A stretch of DNA of 64,000 bases, from positions 930,001 through 994,000 of the forward strand of contig NC_064006.1 of assembly GCF_932276165.1 (NCBI RefSeq). The letters run 5' to 3'. Positions within the stretch are counted from its first letter, which is position 1. The number at the start of each line of letters is the position of its first letter. Source of the DNA: Plutella xylostella (Eukaryota > Arthropoda > Insecta > Lepidoptera > Plutellidae). Shown one piece after another: positions 50,141 through 60,436 of this stretch. Position numbers and translations under genes: made by a program. The notes under the pieces are model-generated. The model made no database searches. It was not told the origin of the DNA and worked only from the letters and a program-made list of their open reading frames with translations.

Positions 50141-53100
50141 TTTCCGCCGTGTGGTGCCGGTGGAGTAGAATAGCACCACCCCTCCACACTCGGGGTGTCG
50201 TAAAAGGCGACTAATGACAGAGGCTGACCATATAGTTATCAATATCGGTCTGAGTCAGGGGCCTCGCTGACGCATAGGGACGTTTCTACCTCTTGCCGAT
50301 CGTAGCGGCTCCCCGTTCCATTGGATTAAGAGAGGTAGGGATAAGAGTGCACCTGTGTTCGCGCGCACACTGTCATTTTCAAAAATGTTCTGTGCACTTT
50401 AATATTTCCTGCGCAAATGACTTGGTTTCTGACAACGGACTCCGAAAGTCCTGCGGCGATGGACAGAGGTAGAGAGGTCTGGTTGTGATGCTAACTGGGC
50501 TTCGTCTGATGTCTGCACGTAGGCGGCTCAGGTAAGATGGTCGCTTTGCACTGCACTGGGTTAACAGTGTGACTCGGCAGCTACCTGAGTGACAAAGCAG
50601 CTCTATTTAGAGGGGCCCTGCTTTCCCCAATCTGGGGAGGGGGCTAGAAAAGGTGTCCCAAAAAAGGTTTAACCCTAAATTACAGGAGGTAGTAACCACG
50701 GCTATCTCTGCATCAGTCAAGACGTGGTCGAAAGACTCATAAAAAATATATAAAAACAATCAAAACAAAAAATATGACCTTCGCGGCGTGGAACGTGCGT
50801 ACCCTCCTTGATCGCGACAGCAACTTGGGTCCTCCTCGCAGAACTGCCCTCGTTTCCCGAGAACTCCGACGTTATGATGTGGATATTGCTGCTATCAGTG
50901 AGACACATCTGGCTGAGGAGGGGGAGAGGGTGGAGCGCCTGGGCGGATACACTTTCTTTTGGAAAGGAACCCCGTCTTCAGAGCCTAGGAGATCCGGTGT
51001 AGGTTTTGCGATCAAAAACCATATAGCTTCTAAATTGGAGGAGCTTCCAGTTCACATCTCGGATCGCGTAACTACGCTGCGTTTACACCTGGCCAATGAC
51101 AATTATTTGAATGTCGTCAGTGTATATGCGCCAACCATGGATAAGGATGATCACATCAAGGCCAAGTTTTACGAAGAAGTCACGCAAGCCCTCTCTAGGA
51201 TTCTCCCCAGAGAGCAGGTGCTGTTGATGGGTGACCTTAATGCGAGAGTTGGGCGTGACTTTGAAGCTTGGCCTAAGGTCTTGGGAAGACATGGTGTTGG
51301 GAATATGAATAGTAATGGAGAACTCCTACTATCCCTGTGTGCTCAATTTGATCTGGCAGTTACCAACACCATGTTTAGGCTCCCGGCAAAATATAAGACC
51401 ACATGGATGCATCCGAGGTCAAAACATTGGCACCTGATTGACTATGTAATTGTACGTCAAAGAGATATTTCCCAAGTACATGTCACCCGCGTGATGCATG
51501 ACGCTAACGCGATCTGTTCTACGGATCACCGGCTTGTCGTCACTAAACTAAGACTGCGATTGCATCCTCCTCGCAGATCGGAAGGAGTGAAGCCTAGGCG
51601 CCTGGATGTAGACAAATTAACACATCTAGATGGACGCCAAGCCTACGCTCACACAGTAAGTGGTGCGATTTCGACGTTAGACATAGAAACCGGTGATACT
51701 GTGGATAACTGGCAAACGCTTTCGACCAATTTAGTCGTCGCGGCCTCGCAAACATTAGGTATACAAACGAGTAGGCACGAGGACTGGTTCGATGATAATG
51801 ACGAAATTTTGACCAGGGCTATTCAGAAACATCGGTCCCTCTTACGTCGGCACCGTGACGATCAGCAGGTGGAACAAGTTAAGCGTAGTGGTTCCGAGCT
51901 GCGGAGATATGTACGGGAAATAAAAGACAAGTGGTGGCAGGACAAGGCTAAGCGCATGCAGTGGCTCGCTGATACTAAACAGCTGGGTGCATTTTATGAA
52001 GAAGTTCGTAAACTTGTTGGTAATGTCATTCGTACTAGAGTGCCCCTGAGGACGCTCGATGGCACAAAATTGCTTACCAATAGGAAAGACGTGCTCAATA
52101 GATGGGGCGAGCATTTTAACACCCTGCTCAATGTTGACCGTGCTGCGGACATGTCGCACATCAGCTCTATGACATCATTCCCCACGATGGACAAGCTAGA
52201 CGAGCCATTGTCTCTGCGAGAGGTCGTTATTGCCGTTCAACAACAGCAGAACAAGAAAGCGGTCGGTATTGACAACATACCCGGAGAACTTATAAAGTAT
52301 GGGGGTGGTGAATTGCACGAAGTGGTTTGGAAGTTGTTCGTTCGAATGTGGGACGAGGAGCGAGTACCTGATAACTTTCGAGTCTCGCGTGTTTGCCCCT
52401 TGTATAAGAACAAAGGAAACAGATCTGACTGCAATTCCTATAGGGGCATCTCTCTGCTGACTTCTCCGGGAAAAGTCTTTGCTCGGATTTTATTAAACCG
52501 CTTGCTACCCTTGTCTGAGGACATACTGCCTGAAACCCAATTTGGTTTCCGACCGAATCGAGGCACATGCGAGGCAATTTTCTCTGTTCGCCAACTACAA
52601 GAGAAAAGTCGAGAGCAGGGTCAACCGTTGTACCTGTGTTTTGTTGACCTCGAGAAAGCTTTCGATAGCGTGCCTCGAGAAGCCCTGTGGGTGGTACTGA
52701 CGAAACTAGGCTGCACGGATAAGTTTGTGAGACTGCTCCGTCTCTTGCACAATGACATGCGTTGCTGTGTCAGTGTGCAGGGCGAAGATTCAGAGTTCTT
52801 CTCAGTGAGTTGCGGCGTAAAGCAAGGCTGCGTTCTCGCTCCAACTCTGTTTGCTCTGTACTTTGCAGTTGTAGTTCGGGAAACCTTACAAACCTTGCCT
52901 GATGGTATCCGTATTCGTTTTCGTGCAGATGGCGGTGGTGTCTTCAACCTGGCTAGACTAAGAGCTCACACCAAAGTGTCTCATATGAATATCACTGAGA
53001 TTATGTATGCGGATGATTTATGTTTTGTGGCAGAATCCCCAGATGGTCTACAAAGACTTATGTCGAGTCTTGATGAGTCGTGTCGAAGATTTGGGCTTAA

Positions 53101-54000
53101 AATCAGCGTAAAGAAGACAGAAGTGATGGTATCTGATACGCTGAATAGTGTCCCGGTCGACATAAAACTCGGTGTAGACTCGCTTAAGATCGTAGACCAA
53201 TTCAAATACCTGGGCAGCACCATTACATCTAGGTGCCAACTTGACAGCGAAGTCAACAGCAGAATCGGAGCAGCTGCTGCAGCCTTCGGCAAACTTCGTA
53301 CCAAGGTGTTTCGGTCACATGACGTTAAGCTCCCTACGAAAATATCTGTGTACATGGCGGTCGTTCTGCCCAATCTCCTGTATGCCTCTGAAACATGGAC
53401 CCTGTACCGCAAGCACATCCGGACATTAGATAGATTCCATCTGAAATGCCTACGCGACATTATGAACATTCATTGGTCGGATCGTGTTCGAAACACGGAA
53501 GTTCTGCGACGTGCCAATGTCGGTGGAATAGAGGCCTATCTAATGCGACGGCAGCTGCGGTGGGCTGGCCATGTCTCCCGAATGTCTGACAACAGAGTGG
53601 CTAAGCGCATCTTCTACTCAGAATTGCAGGAAGGTAAGCGGAAACAAGGTGGCCAAATTCTGCGATATAAAGATGTGCTTAAGCGCCACATGAAGCGTTG
53701 TCACCTAGACTCGTCTCGGTGGGAGTCGATGGCTGCAGATCGGCCCGCGTGGAGGCATACAGTGCGCACTAAGGTGTTTGAGTTCGAGAGGAGGCGACGG
53801 GAGGAGCTCGACGCTAAGCGAGACGAGCTCAAGGCCCGACCAGCTGCGGCCATTAATTATAATTACGTCGGAGGGGTGCTGACGTGCAGAGTATGTGGTC
53901 GTACATGCACTGCAAAAATTGGCTACGTCAGTCACATGAGAGCCCATGAACGAAGCTCTCGCTAGTCAGGACCTACAGTCGCTGTGACCGAAAACGGTCT

Positions 54001-54029
<29 letters not shown>
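50141..54029 (+). mobile_element. Full-length LINE (RTE/Proto-like), single ORF
   Basis: Flanked by TATACATATA (50131-50140 and 54030-54039), a likely 10-bp target duplication, although the right edge merges with the element's own (TA)n tail. The 5' UTR (50141-50773) is GC-richer and includes GGTGTCGTAAAAGGCGACTA. There is one 1063-codon ORF and a short 3' UTR ending (TA)n. It has the appearance of a recent insertion. Confidence 0.8.
50774..53965 (+). CDS. LINE endonuclease-reverse transcriptase, intact
   Basis: 1063 codons from a true ATG. The endonuclease spans residues 1-240: FAAWNVRTLLDR (Asn), AAISETHLAEEG (Glu), VYAPTMD, VLLMGDLNARVGRD (Asp), CSTDHRLVVTKLR (Asp-His). The RT covers ~470-830: SYRGISLLTSPGKVFARILL, LCFVDLEKAFDSVPREAL (Asp 625), CGVKQGCVLAPTLFALYF and EIMYADDLCFVAES (Asp 747/748). 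A C-terminal region has RRQLRWAGHVSRMSDNRVAK and a C2H2 finger (CRVCGRTCTAKIGYVSH, then MRAH). The layout fits RTE/Proto-type LINEs often annotated 'craniofacial development protein 2-like'. I see no disabling change. Confidence 0.9.
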   Translation: MTFAAWNVRTLLDRDSNLGPPRRTALVSRELRRYDVDIAAISETHLAEEGERVERLGGYTFFWKGTPSSEPRRSGVGFAIKNHIASKLEELPVHISDRVTTLRLHLANDNYLNVVSVYAPTMDKDDHIKAKFYEEVTQALSRILPREQVLLMGDLNARVGRDFEAWPKVLGRHGVGNMNSNGELLLSLCAQFDLAVTNTMFRLPAKYKTTWMHPRSKHWHLIDYVIVRQRDISQVHVTRVMHDANAICSTDHRLVVTKLRLRLHPPRRSEGVKPRRLDVDKLTHLDGRQAYAHTVSGAISTLDIETGDTVDNWQTLSTNLVVAASQTLGIQTSRHEDWFDDNDEILTRAIQKHRSLLRRHRDDQQVEQVKRSGSELRRYVREIKDKWWQDKAKRMQWLADTKQLGAFYEEVRKLVGNVIRTRVPLRTLDGTKLLTNRKDVLNRWGEHFNTLLNVDRAADMSHISSMTSFPTMDKLDEPLSLREVVIAVQQQQNKKAVGIDNIPGELIKYGGGELHEVVWKLFVRMWDEERVPDNFRVSRVCPLYKNKGNRSDCNSYRGISLLTSPGKVFARILLNRLLPLSEDILPETQFGFRPNRGTCEAIFSVRQLQEKSREQGQPLYLCFVDLEKAFDSVPREALWVVLTKLGCTDKFVRLLRLLHNDMRCCVSVQGEDSEFFSVSCGVKQGCVLAPTLFALYFAVVVRETLQTLPDGIRIRFRADGGGVFNLARLRAHTKVSHMNITEIMYADDLCFVAESPDGLQRLMSSLDESCRRFGLKISVKKTEVMVSDTLNSVPVDIKLGVDSLKIVDQFKYLGSTITSRCQLDSEVNSRIGAAAAAFGKLRTKVFRSHDVKLPTKISVYMAVVLPNLLYASETWTLYRKHIRTLDRFHLKCLRDIMNIHWSDRVRNTEVLRRANVGGIEAYLMRRQLRWAGHVSRMSDNRVAKRIFYSELQEGKRKQGGQILRYKDVLKRHMKRCHLDSSRWESMAADRPAWRHTVRTKVFEFERRRREELDAKRDELKARPAAAINYNYVGGVLTCRVCGRTCTAKIGYVSHMRAHERSSR

Positions 54030-54039
<10 letters not shown>

Positions 54040-54040
<1 letters not shown>

Positions 54041-54218
54041 TTACAGTGACGGTTGAAGGTGAAAGGCCCAGATTAACCGAGCTCCAAGTATTACGTGTAC
54101 CCCTGTAATGTAAGGGTCGTATAATTGTTCGAAGAACAAAGCATAGCTGGCATAGTTTACAATTTGTAGGTGGCCCACATAGCGTTGATAATCAAAAGTT
54201 AAGTGATCATGAGGTAAA
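54040..54218. other. Short flank between LINE and MITE
   Basis: No feature recognised. Confidence 0.3.
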
Positions 54219-54344
54219 GTGCCAATTTCTCCATAGTTGGCTATCTAGCCCACAGGGATTGATTTATAAATTATACGACAAACCCATATAAAATTCATGA
54301 CAGATGTGTCAAAAGTCAACCACTACTCCCTGGTTATGCTCTAA
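54219..54344. repeat. Harbinger-type MITE, copy 3 (truncated)
   Basis: Starts GTGCCAATTTCTCCATAGTT and shares the inner AAATTCATGACAGATGTGTC with copy 1; the right inverted end is lost. Confidence 0.7.
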
Positions 54345-55514
54345 ATTTAGTTTCATCAAACTCGGTTTAGTATTTGTAATAATTTTCGGCTTTTCTTATC
54401 GGTTTTTGAAAGGTTGTTTAATTAAACACCCTTCACGTTGTAAGGTCCTTATTCGTTACTTCGTTAGGTACTATTTGAATTCTGCTACGTGCTACGCCGT
54501 AGGCTTCGTAGCGCTACGAGATTCGTAGTAAAATGGTACAACTCAGTGTTCCACTGAAATAAAACCTTTTCGACTCTCAGCTAAGGATGAAATTTGTTTA
54601 CTAGTCAACACTTAAGTAAGGGCCCACAGATCCTACATTAATACTTCATACACTTTCCTAAGGCGTAGATTAAACTGGCCCATTTGACCCCAATTTGACC
54701 CGAAACTTTACCACAGTTAACCAGTGATAGTAAAACTGTCTGATTTCTTACTTCACTATCAGTGGCTAGCATCCGATTTCACAACTCAGAGTGTCATGAA
54801 TATTGCTGTCTAAGTCAAATAAAGTTTTTCTTTCTTTCTTCTTCTTTCAAGTTGAGCAGAACTTTTAAGAATGACATGCAGCTTATTATGGATTTCTCGA
54901 GTGCAACACAACATTTAAATAAAAATTAAATATTATATGTTATTATCTCTTGCTCTGACATTAAATAAAATAAATAATGCAATTTATTTCCAAACTTAAG
55001 TAACATAAGTAGCATAAGTATTAATTTTATATAGTTTTACATTTTACAATTGCTCTGACATTACATAGATTAAATTTTGATAAACTTTTTGGTACAAGCC
55101 ACCCTTATTGGTAGGAAAGCTTTAACGTAAAACATCGGTAGTAGTTTGATGAGACAGAAGAGATAACTAACAATAAAAAAAAACGAATAATGTTTTGTTA
55201 TTAAATAATAACGAATAATGTTTTTAAATAATTATTACTTAAAAAAGAATTACCCATTTTATATAATTAAAATATCTTGCACAAGTATAACTAGCAGTTC
55301 TCACACTTGCACTACCACTGGTCTACAGTGGAAGTGGCACTTCGTACACTAATCACCACAACCCCACACGGGTGATTGCTGGACTAACAAACAAACTTCC
55401 ACCGTTCACCCTCAAAATGTTCAAAGTGTACGTGAGATTTGCTGTTTGTTTTTGTAAGAAGGTGTGTGTTTTATTTTATTTATTCGTAGATAGACTATAT
55501 CGTTCTTCATTATT
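54345..55514. other. Intergenic, no gene supported
   Basis: AT-rich. A LINE-like tail (CAAATAAAGTTTTTCTTTCT) near 54815 and a candidate but weak first exon at 55417 (see rejected items). Confidence 0.4.
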
Positions 55515-55690
55515 ATCATCAGCCTATTGCAGTCTACTCTTGGATATAGGCCTCTCCCAAAACACGCTACTGGATGCGATCTTTAGCTTTCCGCATCTAA
55601 TCATAACCAGCCACCTTTTGCTAGTCGTCACCCAATAAAGCCGGAAGGCGTCCTACACTATGCCTAGTCGCGGTGTCCACTCCAGAACAT
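55515..55690 (-). pseudogene. Decayed RTE-type LINE 3' fragment
   Basis: ATCAGCCTATTGCAGTCTAC ... GGATATAGGCCTCTCCC is the complement of the usual RTE C-terminal coding end. Confidence 0.45.
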
Positions 55691-57159
55691 GTTTACCTTA
55701 TCGGTTCTTCGACAAATGTGACCAGACCACTAGACTACTACACAATTTTAACAACACCCTGTATTTTGAAAACAAGAGAGTAAAGTTGTTTTTTTAAAAC
55801 AAGACATCTTTACAGATAATAAACAAAGAAGGGGAATGAAAGCTCTTGTCATCCGATGGAAAGTCTTTTCATTTCTTGCGGGACTTATCTTTGTGTTCTA
55901 AGGCTTTGATCACAGCTTGCGTTTACTGTTTGAACGATTGTGCGTATAATAGGATAAATAGTGAAATAACCTAACCAACGTTAAAAACCTACGACATTCA
56001 ACATGTTATGGATTATGATAAAATATGGCTAAAACACTCGAGGTAATACTTATAGCTGTAAAAAACATCACGGAAATCGGACTCCGCTACTGAATTTCGA
56101 AGTACGAAATCCCGCTGATTGTTATTTATAAAGTTTATGATTCCGATGTACGCTAGTTCGAAAGTATGAAATTTCGCTCTTTGTGAGGCATAAAGTATAT
56201 TGCGATTGCGATGTACGTAAGTTCATTGAGCAATTTTTTTATGAGTATCTTAGTACCTTCTGCGTGAAAAGGTTTTTATTAAAGGACCGACACTGAAATC
56301 GCATGAAAAGCTGATCCGTACATTTTACTTAAGTAGCTATTTGGAAGCTACAGACAGATACACATACACACAGACAAGGAGAGCTATATAGTCTAGGGTT
56401 TGTGACCGTTGTGTGGCGAAAGGATTGGTCAGGCAGATAAACGTCAGTTGCAGATTGCCCACGGTGCATCGGACATATATGAGGACTGTGATACGTCACT
56501 TAAGGAGGCCCTTTTTGAGGACACATCATCATCACAACCCATCACGTCCCCACTGCTGGGACACGGGTCTCCTTCCAATGAAGGAAGGGTTTTAGTCTAG
56601 TTTTTGAGGACACGACATGTACTATTAAAGGTTGGAAAAAGTCGCAACTTTTTCGCTGCCCTAATTCTATCGAGACATAAATAATGTATTATTAGGTAAT
56701 GGGTACATCATTCCGTATTAATATTTAATGTGTACCTACATCTGACAAGGATTTTGCATTTTAAATAACTATTTCATTTCCGTTTAAACTTCGCTTTGTC
56801 TTCGAATAAATACTGCAAACAGACTATCCTGAAATAGTTAATACATATCTTTATTTTCTTCTTCTTAGCGTGTCGGTGTCACAGACTAGAGATGAGTTTA
56901 GATTCTCATGTCACTAACACAGTTGTGCAACCATTATTGTTACTAACACAACTATGGACTTATGTCTGAAATAAATATTATTCTATTCTATTATGCAACC
57001 GTAAAAGTGGATTTATTCCCACGAAGGCCACGGGACGCTCACGCCTCAAGTAATCACCATTGAGAAATTAACAAAGATTATTAAAAAGACTTATTTTATT
57101 AAAAGCGTCGACTTTGGAATTTCAACTAGAACTACTGAATGCATTAATCCTAACTTAAT
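55691..57159. other. Intergenic, no gene seen
   Basis: Includes a LINE tail with ATTCTATTCTATTA (56960-56995). Overlapping 60-aa frames at 56409-56600 have no features of a gene. Confidence 0.4.
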
Positions 57160-57356
57160 ATTATAAATGCGAAAGTAACTGAGTCTGTCTGTCTGTCTGT
57201 CTGTTACTCTTTCACGCCAAAACTACTGAACGGATTTGAATGAAATTTGGTATACATACGGTCTAGACCCTGGGAAAGAACATAGGCTACTTTTTATCCC
57301 GGAATTCCCACGGGAAAACTTTTTAAGGCGAAGCGAAGCGCGCGGGAACAGCTAGT
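57160..57356 (+). mobile_element. Helitron-like non-autonomous element
   Basis: Opens TTAATATTATAAATGCGAAA, has (GTCT)n, ACGCCAAAACTACTGAACGG, TTTTTATCCCGGAATTCCC, and closes with GC-rich GAAGCGCGCGGGAACAGCTAG|T. A CTAG-type end next to T and absence of inverted repeats fit Helitrons. Other copies: 22329-22475 (minus) and 63500-63615 (truncated). Confidence 0.6.
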
Positions 57357-57760
57357 TCTACATAAACGTTTTTTAACGGATTCTCGAAAACGTCGCGCAT
57401 ATTTGAGGTCTAAACGGAAAATAACCGTTTGCAATTAGTTTGACTATCTTTAAAGGAGGAGAATAGACTCTCAGCTCTAGTGTTTGTCAAGGATTATCCA
57501 GAGGACTAATTACGGGCTTTGTGTTTGTTCAATTTGTTTCCATTCATTTGAAAAGTTGCATTACTCGGCCGGCACGGGCAGCGAGCTCGCAGAATAAATA
57601 ACACCCATAACTGAGGCCATTAAATTTAATATTTAACGGATTAATTTCAGTGTTGGTTCAATTGTGTGTTGTAAATAACCTAAATTCAGAACGGTTCATA
57701 CTGTGAGTTGTTTTAATTCCAATTTGAAGTTTAAACTAAACTTGTTTTACAGTAATAAAA
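57357..57760. other. Intergenic, no gene seen
   Basis: No repeat or coding signal recognised. Confidence 0.3.
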
Positions 57761-58031
57761 GCGTCCGTAGTCGAGCTAGCTTCAGTGATCGATCTTTGAA
57801 GTAAAGAAACACATGGCACCACCCAATAGGTGACCGATTTTAAGTGGTGGTTTACTAAACGCTTTCATCCTTCAGACGGCACGTTAAGCCGTGGGTCCCA
57901 ATTGCTGTTTCGTTAGCAGTTGTCAAGCCAAGTCAGAGGCCTTCGGGCAGCTTGAAAACATCTGAAACACGGGTTGCCTACCCAAAAACTCTTTCAGCAC
58001 AAGCTTGCTTGTGTTGGGGTCTACCAATCCG
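57761..58031 (+). repeat. 5S-rRNA-like SINE, unsplit copy
   Basis: GCGTCCGTAGTCGAGCTAGC head, AGGTGACCGATTTTAAGTGG, GGCACGTTAAGCCGTGGGTC, ending TGTGTTGGGGTCTACC. The 5S-like part is more eroded than in the copy at 40864-40944. Confidence 0.55.
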
Positions 58032-58501
58032 CAAAATCAGATGACAGAAAAAAAAGATGTCTCCTCAATAAAAATGATCGTTCTGTTGGTATAATTATGC
58101 ATAAACCCAAATAGCCTTGTGCACTGACGTCTGAAATTTAATCATCGCAATTTGTGGCCGCCCCACAATCTAGGCTCCCAGTTTCAAGGTAATAGGTTAC
58201 CAACTTAGACCTAAGTTAGTGCCTGCTTGGATACTAAACTATCTTGATTACTAGTTCCTCTAGAATTCGTATTATGCAGTAGTTTCAAGTTGAACAGTTT
58301 GGTTATTAAAATAGTTCGATTTCTGGTTAGGGATTGCTGACAAAGAGTTTATTTTTATTTTTAATATATTTTAATTTACTTATCTTAATTTTCATCATAA
58401 TTAATTAACCAATACACGTCCATCGTTGGAAATATCTTCCAAAGACCGCAGCATACATTTAATCGCTTACCAACTTTGGTTGGAAATATCACACAACAAA
58501 A
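58032..58501. other. Intergenic, no gene seen
   Basis: AT-rich; nothing supportable. Confidence 0.3.
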
Positions 58502-58520
58502 ACATTTACACATCCAACAC

Positions 58521-58776
58521 ACACACGCACTCACGCCTTGTACTAATGTACTCCCTTGCGGGGTAGGCAGAGGTGCATTGCTGCACCCACTTTTCGCCAG
58601 AGTGTTATGTTAGTCCCAATGTAATAGGGGGCGGGCCTATTGCCATTTTACGGGCACATCCAAGACCCGAGAACAAATATCTGTGTTTAAACAAATATCT
58701 GCCCCAGCCGGGAATCGAACCCGGGACCATCGGCTCAGTAGTCAGGGTCACTAACCACTACGCCATTCGGTCGTCT
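58521..58776 (-). repeat. Young type-1 SINE with 19-bp target duplication
   Basis: Flanked by identical ACATTTACACATCCAACAC (58502-58520 and 58777-58795). Complete tail (CCCTTGCGGGGTAGGC, GGTGCATTGCTGCACC hairpins in complement) and head (GGGAATCGAACCCGGGACC). It inserted into an older SINE whose head continues to 58891. Confidence 0.85.
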
Positions 58777-58795
58777 ACATTTACACATCCAACAC

Positions 58796-58891
58796 CCGTG
58801 TACAAATATCTGTAACAAAAACATCTGCCTGTAATCGAACCCGGGACCTTTGGCGTAGCACCCATTTTCACGACTACACCATCCGGTCGTC
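58796..58891 (-). repeat. Older SINE head, interrupted by the preceding SINE
   Basis: CCCGTGTACAAATATCTGTA then TGTAATCGAACCCGGGACC and ACTACACCATCCGGTCGTC: a decayed tRNA-like head in minus sense. Confidence 0.65.
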
Positions 58892-58917
58892 AAAGAGCGA
58901 CCTGGCCCTGTAGCACG

Positions 58918-59023
58918 GGGCGCTATTAAGACGTGACAAGAGTTTTCCGTCGCGTTCGCTCTTGAGGCTGCGCGATGTGTGAGTGAGCGCGATGCAAAAC
59001 TCTTGTCACGTCTTAAATGCGCA
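58918..59023. repeat. Palindromic MITE
   Basis: GCGCTATTAAGACGTGACAA / TTGTCACGTCTTAAATGCGC arms with GAGTTTT/AAAACTC inside. Confidence 0.75.
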
Positions 59024-59036
59024 CCGTACTAGCCCT

Positions 59037-59120
59037 TGGGGTCACTTTCTAAATTGACGAACGAAAGAGATAGAGCCATGGTTCGCCGTCGTTCGTTCGT
59101 CGATTTGGAAAGTGACCCCC
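59037..59120. repeat. Small palindromic MITE
   Basis: GGGGTCACTTTCTAAATTGA / CGATTTGGAAAGTGACCCCC arms, with ACGAACGAA/TTCGTTCGT inside. Confidence 0.7.
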
Positions 59121-60285
59121 CTGTCTATAAATTAGTTAATTACCGAAAGTGCTTGAGCAGAACTTTCTGGATGCTCAACACGTCTCCCGTTTATGAGAGC
59201 CTCCTGTAAAATGAGGGTAGGCCAGAAAAGGGCAACTGGCTGGTAACAGTAAATGTTGTTTTTCAAATAGCGCTTTTTTATTTCGTAGAACTGTGTGGGT
59301 ATATGCAATGCAGGGTAAGGAACAACTATTGTTTTATTTATTTTTTATTTATTTAATTCTTTATTTCACAAATATAAAATAAATTGTTTGTTCGAGGATA
59401 TCTACTCTCCTATAATTACAAATCACATTTATAATACTAGTGCATCTTATATTATTTTTACGTAAGCTAATATTAATATAACTTCAACCGCTAATATTTC
59501 GTGAAACAGTAACTTAATATCTCTCCTTTAAGGGGAAGTCTGGCAGAAGTTACAATGACAAAGACACGTCCAAAGTGACGGTGCTTAAGTAGACGACAAT
59601 GATAGAACACTTAACCTCTCCTTAAGTTAAGTGACACTTGTCTTAGTCACTGAGAGAAAAGAAACGCTCGTAAGATTATAACTTTGTTAAAGTTTTGAGC
59701 GTTTCTGGATACAGGGTTATAAATTGCCGTAGGCATTAAATATGAATTTGTGGGTCCTTTAAGCCGCTTTCCCAGTAGACAAACCTTATGTAACTGTCGT
59801 TACAACAGGTTTAAAAAACTCATTCACACTACCGATATAAATAGTATTCTTTACTTTTTAGTACGTACAAACTACCTATTATAAAAATATATAAAAAAAC
59901 TGGAAATATAGTCCCATACTACATTTTTCTGATACCTATTCACTCCAATATACCCTCAAAAAAGATAAATCACCAATATTTCGACCCGCCTATAAAAAAA
60001 ACCCGTATCTTAGAATCCAGTGGTAAGTGATCCCAGGAGATATAAAATAAAAGAGTGAAAATGATTATTTGTTCCGATTTGTTAGTAAAAAAGGTTTTTT
60101 TTCGCTTCGCCTCGGGCTATTGGTAAGCGGGCTCTCGAGAGTCTGGTTCTATGATTGTACTGCCAAGAATGGGACGCTTTACCTAACTGATGTTAAATTG
60201 TACTGCGGTTTAGCAGTTTTTAATGTAAACTTTTATGTTATACGCATTTTCTAACCGTGGTGGGAAATGTCCAATGAAAAGGTAA
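59121..60285. other. Intergenic with LINE tail, no gene seen
   Basis: 59340-59400 is a decayed (TTTA)n LINE end. 59660-59705 has a small inverted pair AGAAACGCTC/GAGCGTTTCT. Confidence 0.4.
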
Positions 60286-60436
60286 GTTGTGACCATGGAA
60301 TTAGGGAGACAGTTTAGACCTTAATGGGATGTGCACAAATTTTCCATTTATTTATTTATACTTTTATTGCACAAATTTTCCATTCGAGACAATCAGGTGC
60401 AGGGACTAACACCCCCACAGAGAATAGAATAGAATC
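60286..60436 (+). repeat. 3' part of tRNA-SINE, with a 20-bp insert
   Basis: Matches 20010-20130 (GACAGTTTAGACCTT, GTGCAGGGACTAACACCCCC, GAATAGAATAGAAT). A 20-bp AT-rich piece (60349-60368) between direct repeats of GCACAAATTTTCCATT interrupts it. Confidence 0.7.

Noticed and set aside
55417..55455. MFKVYVRFAVCF followed by a donor-like GTAAGA
   Set aside because: It looks like the start of a signal peptide, but no second exon or TATA box was found in the following sequence.
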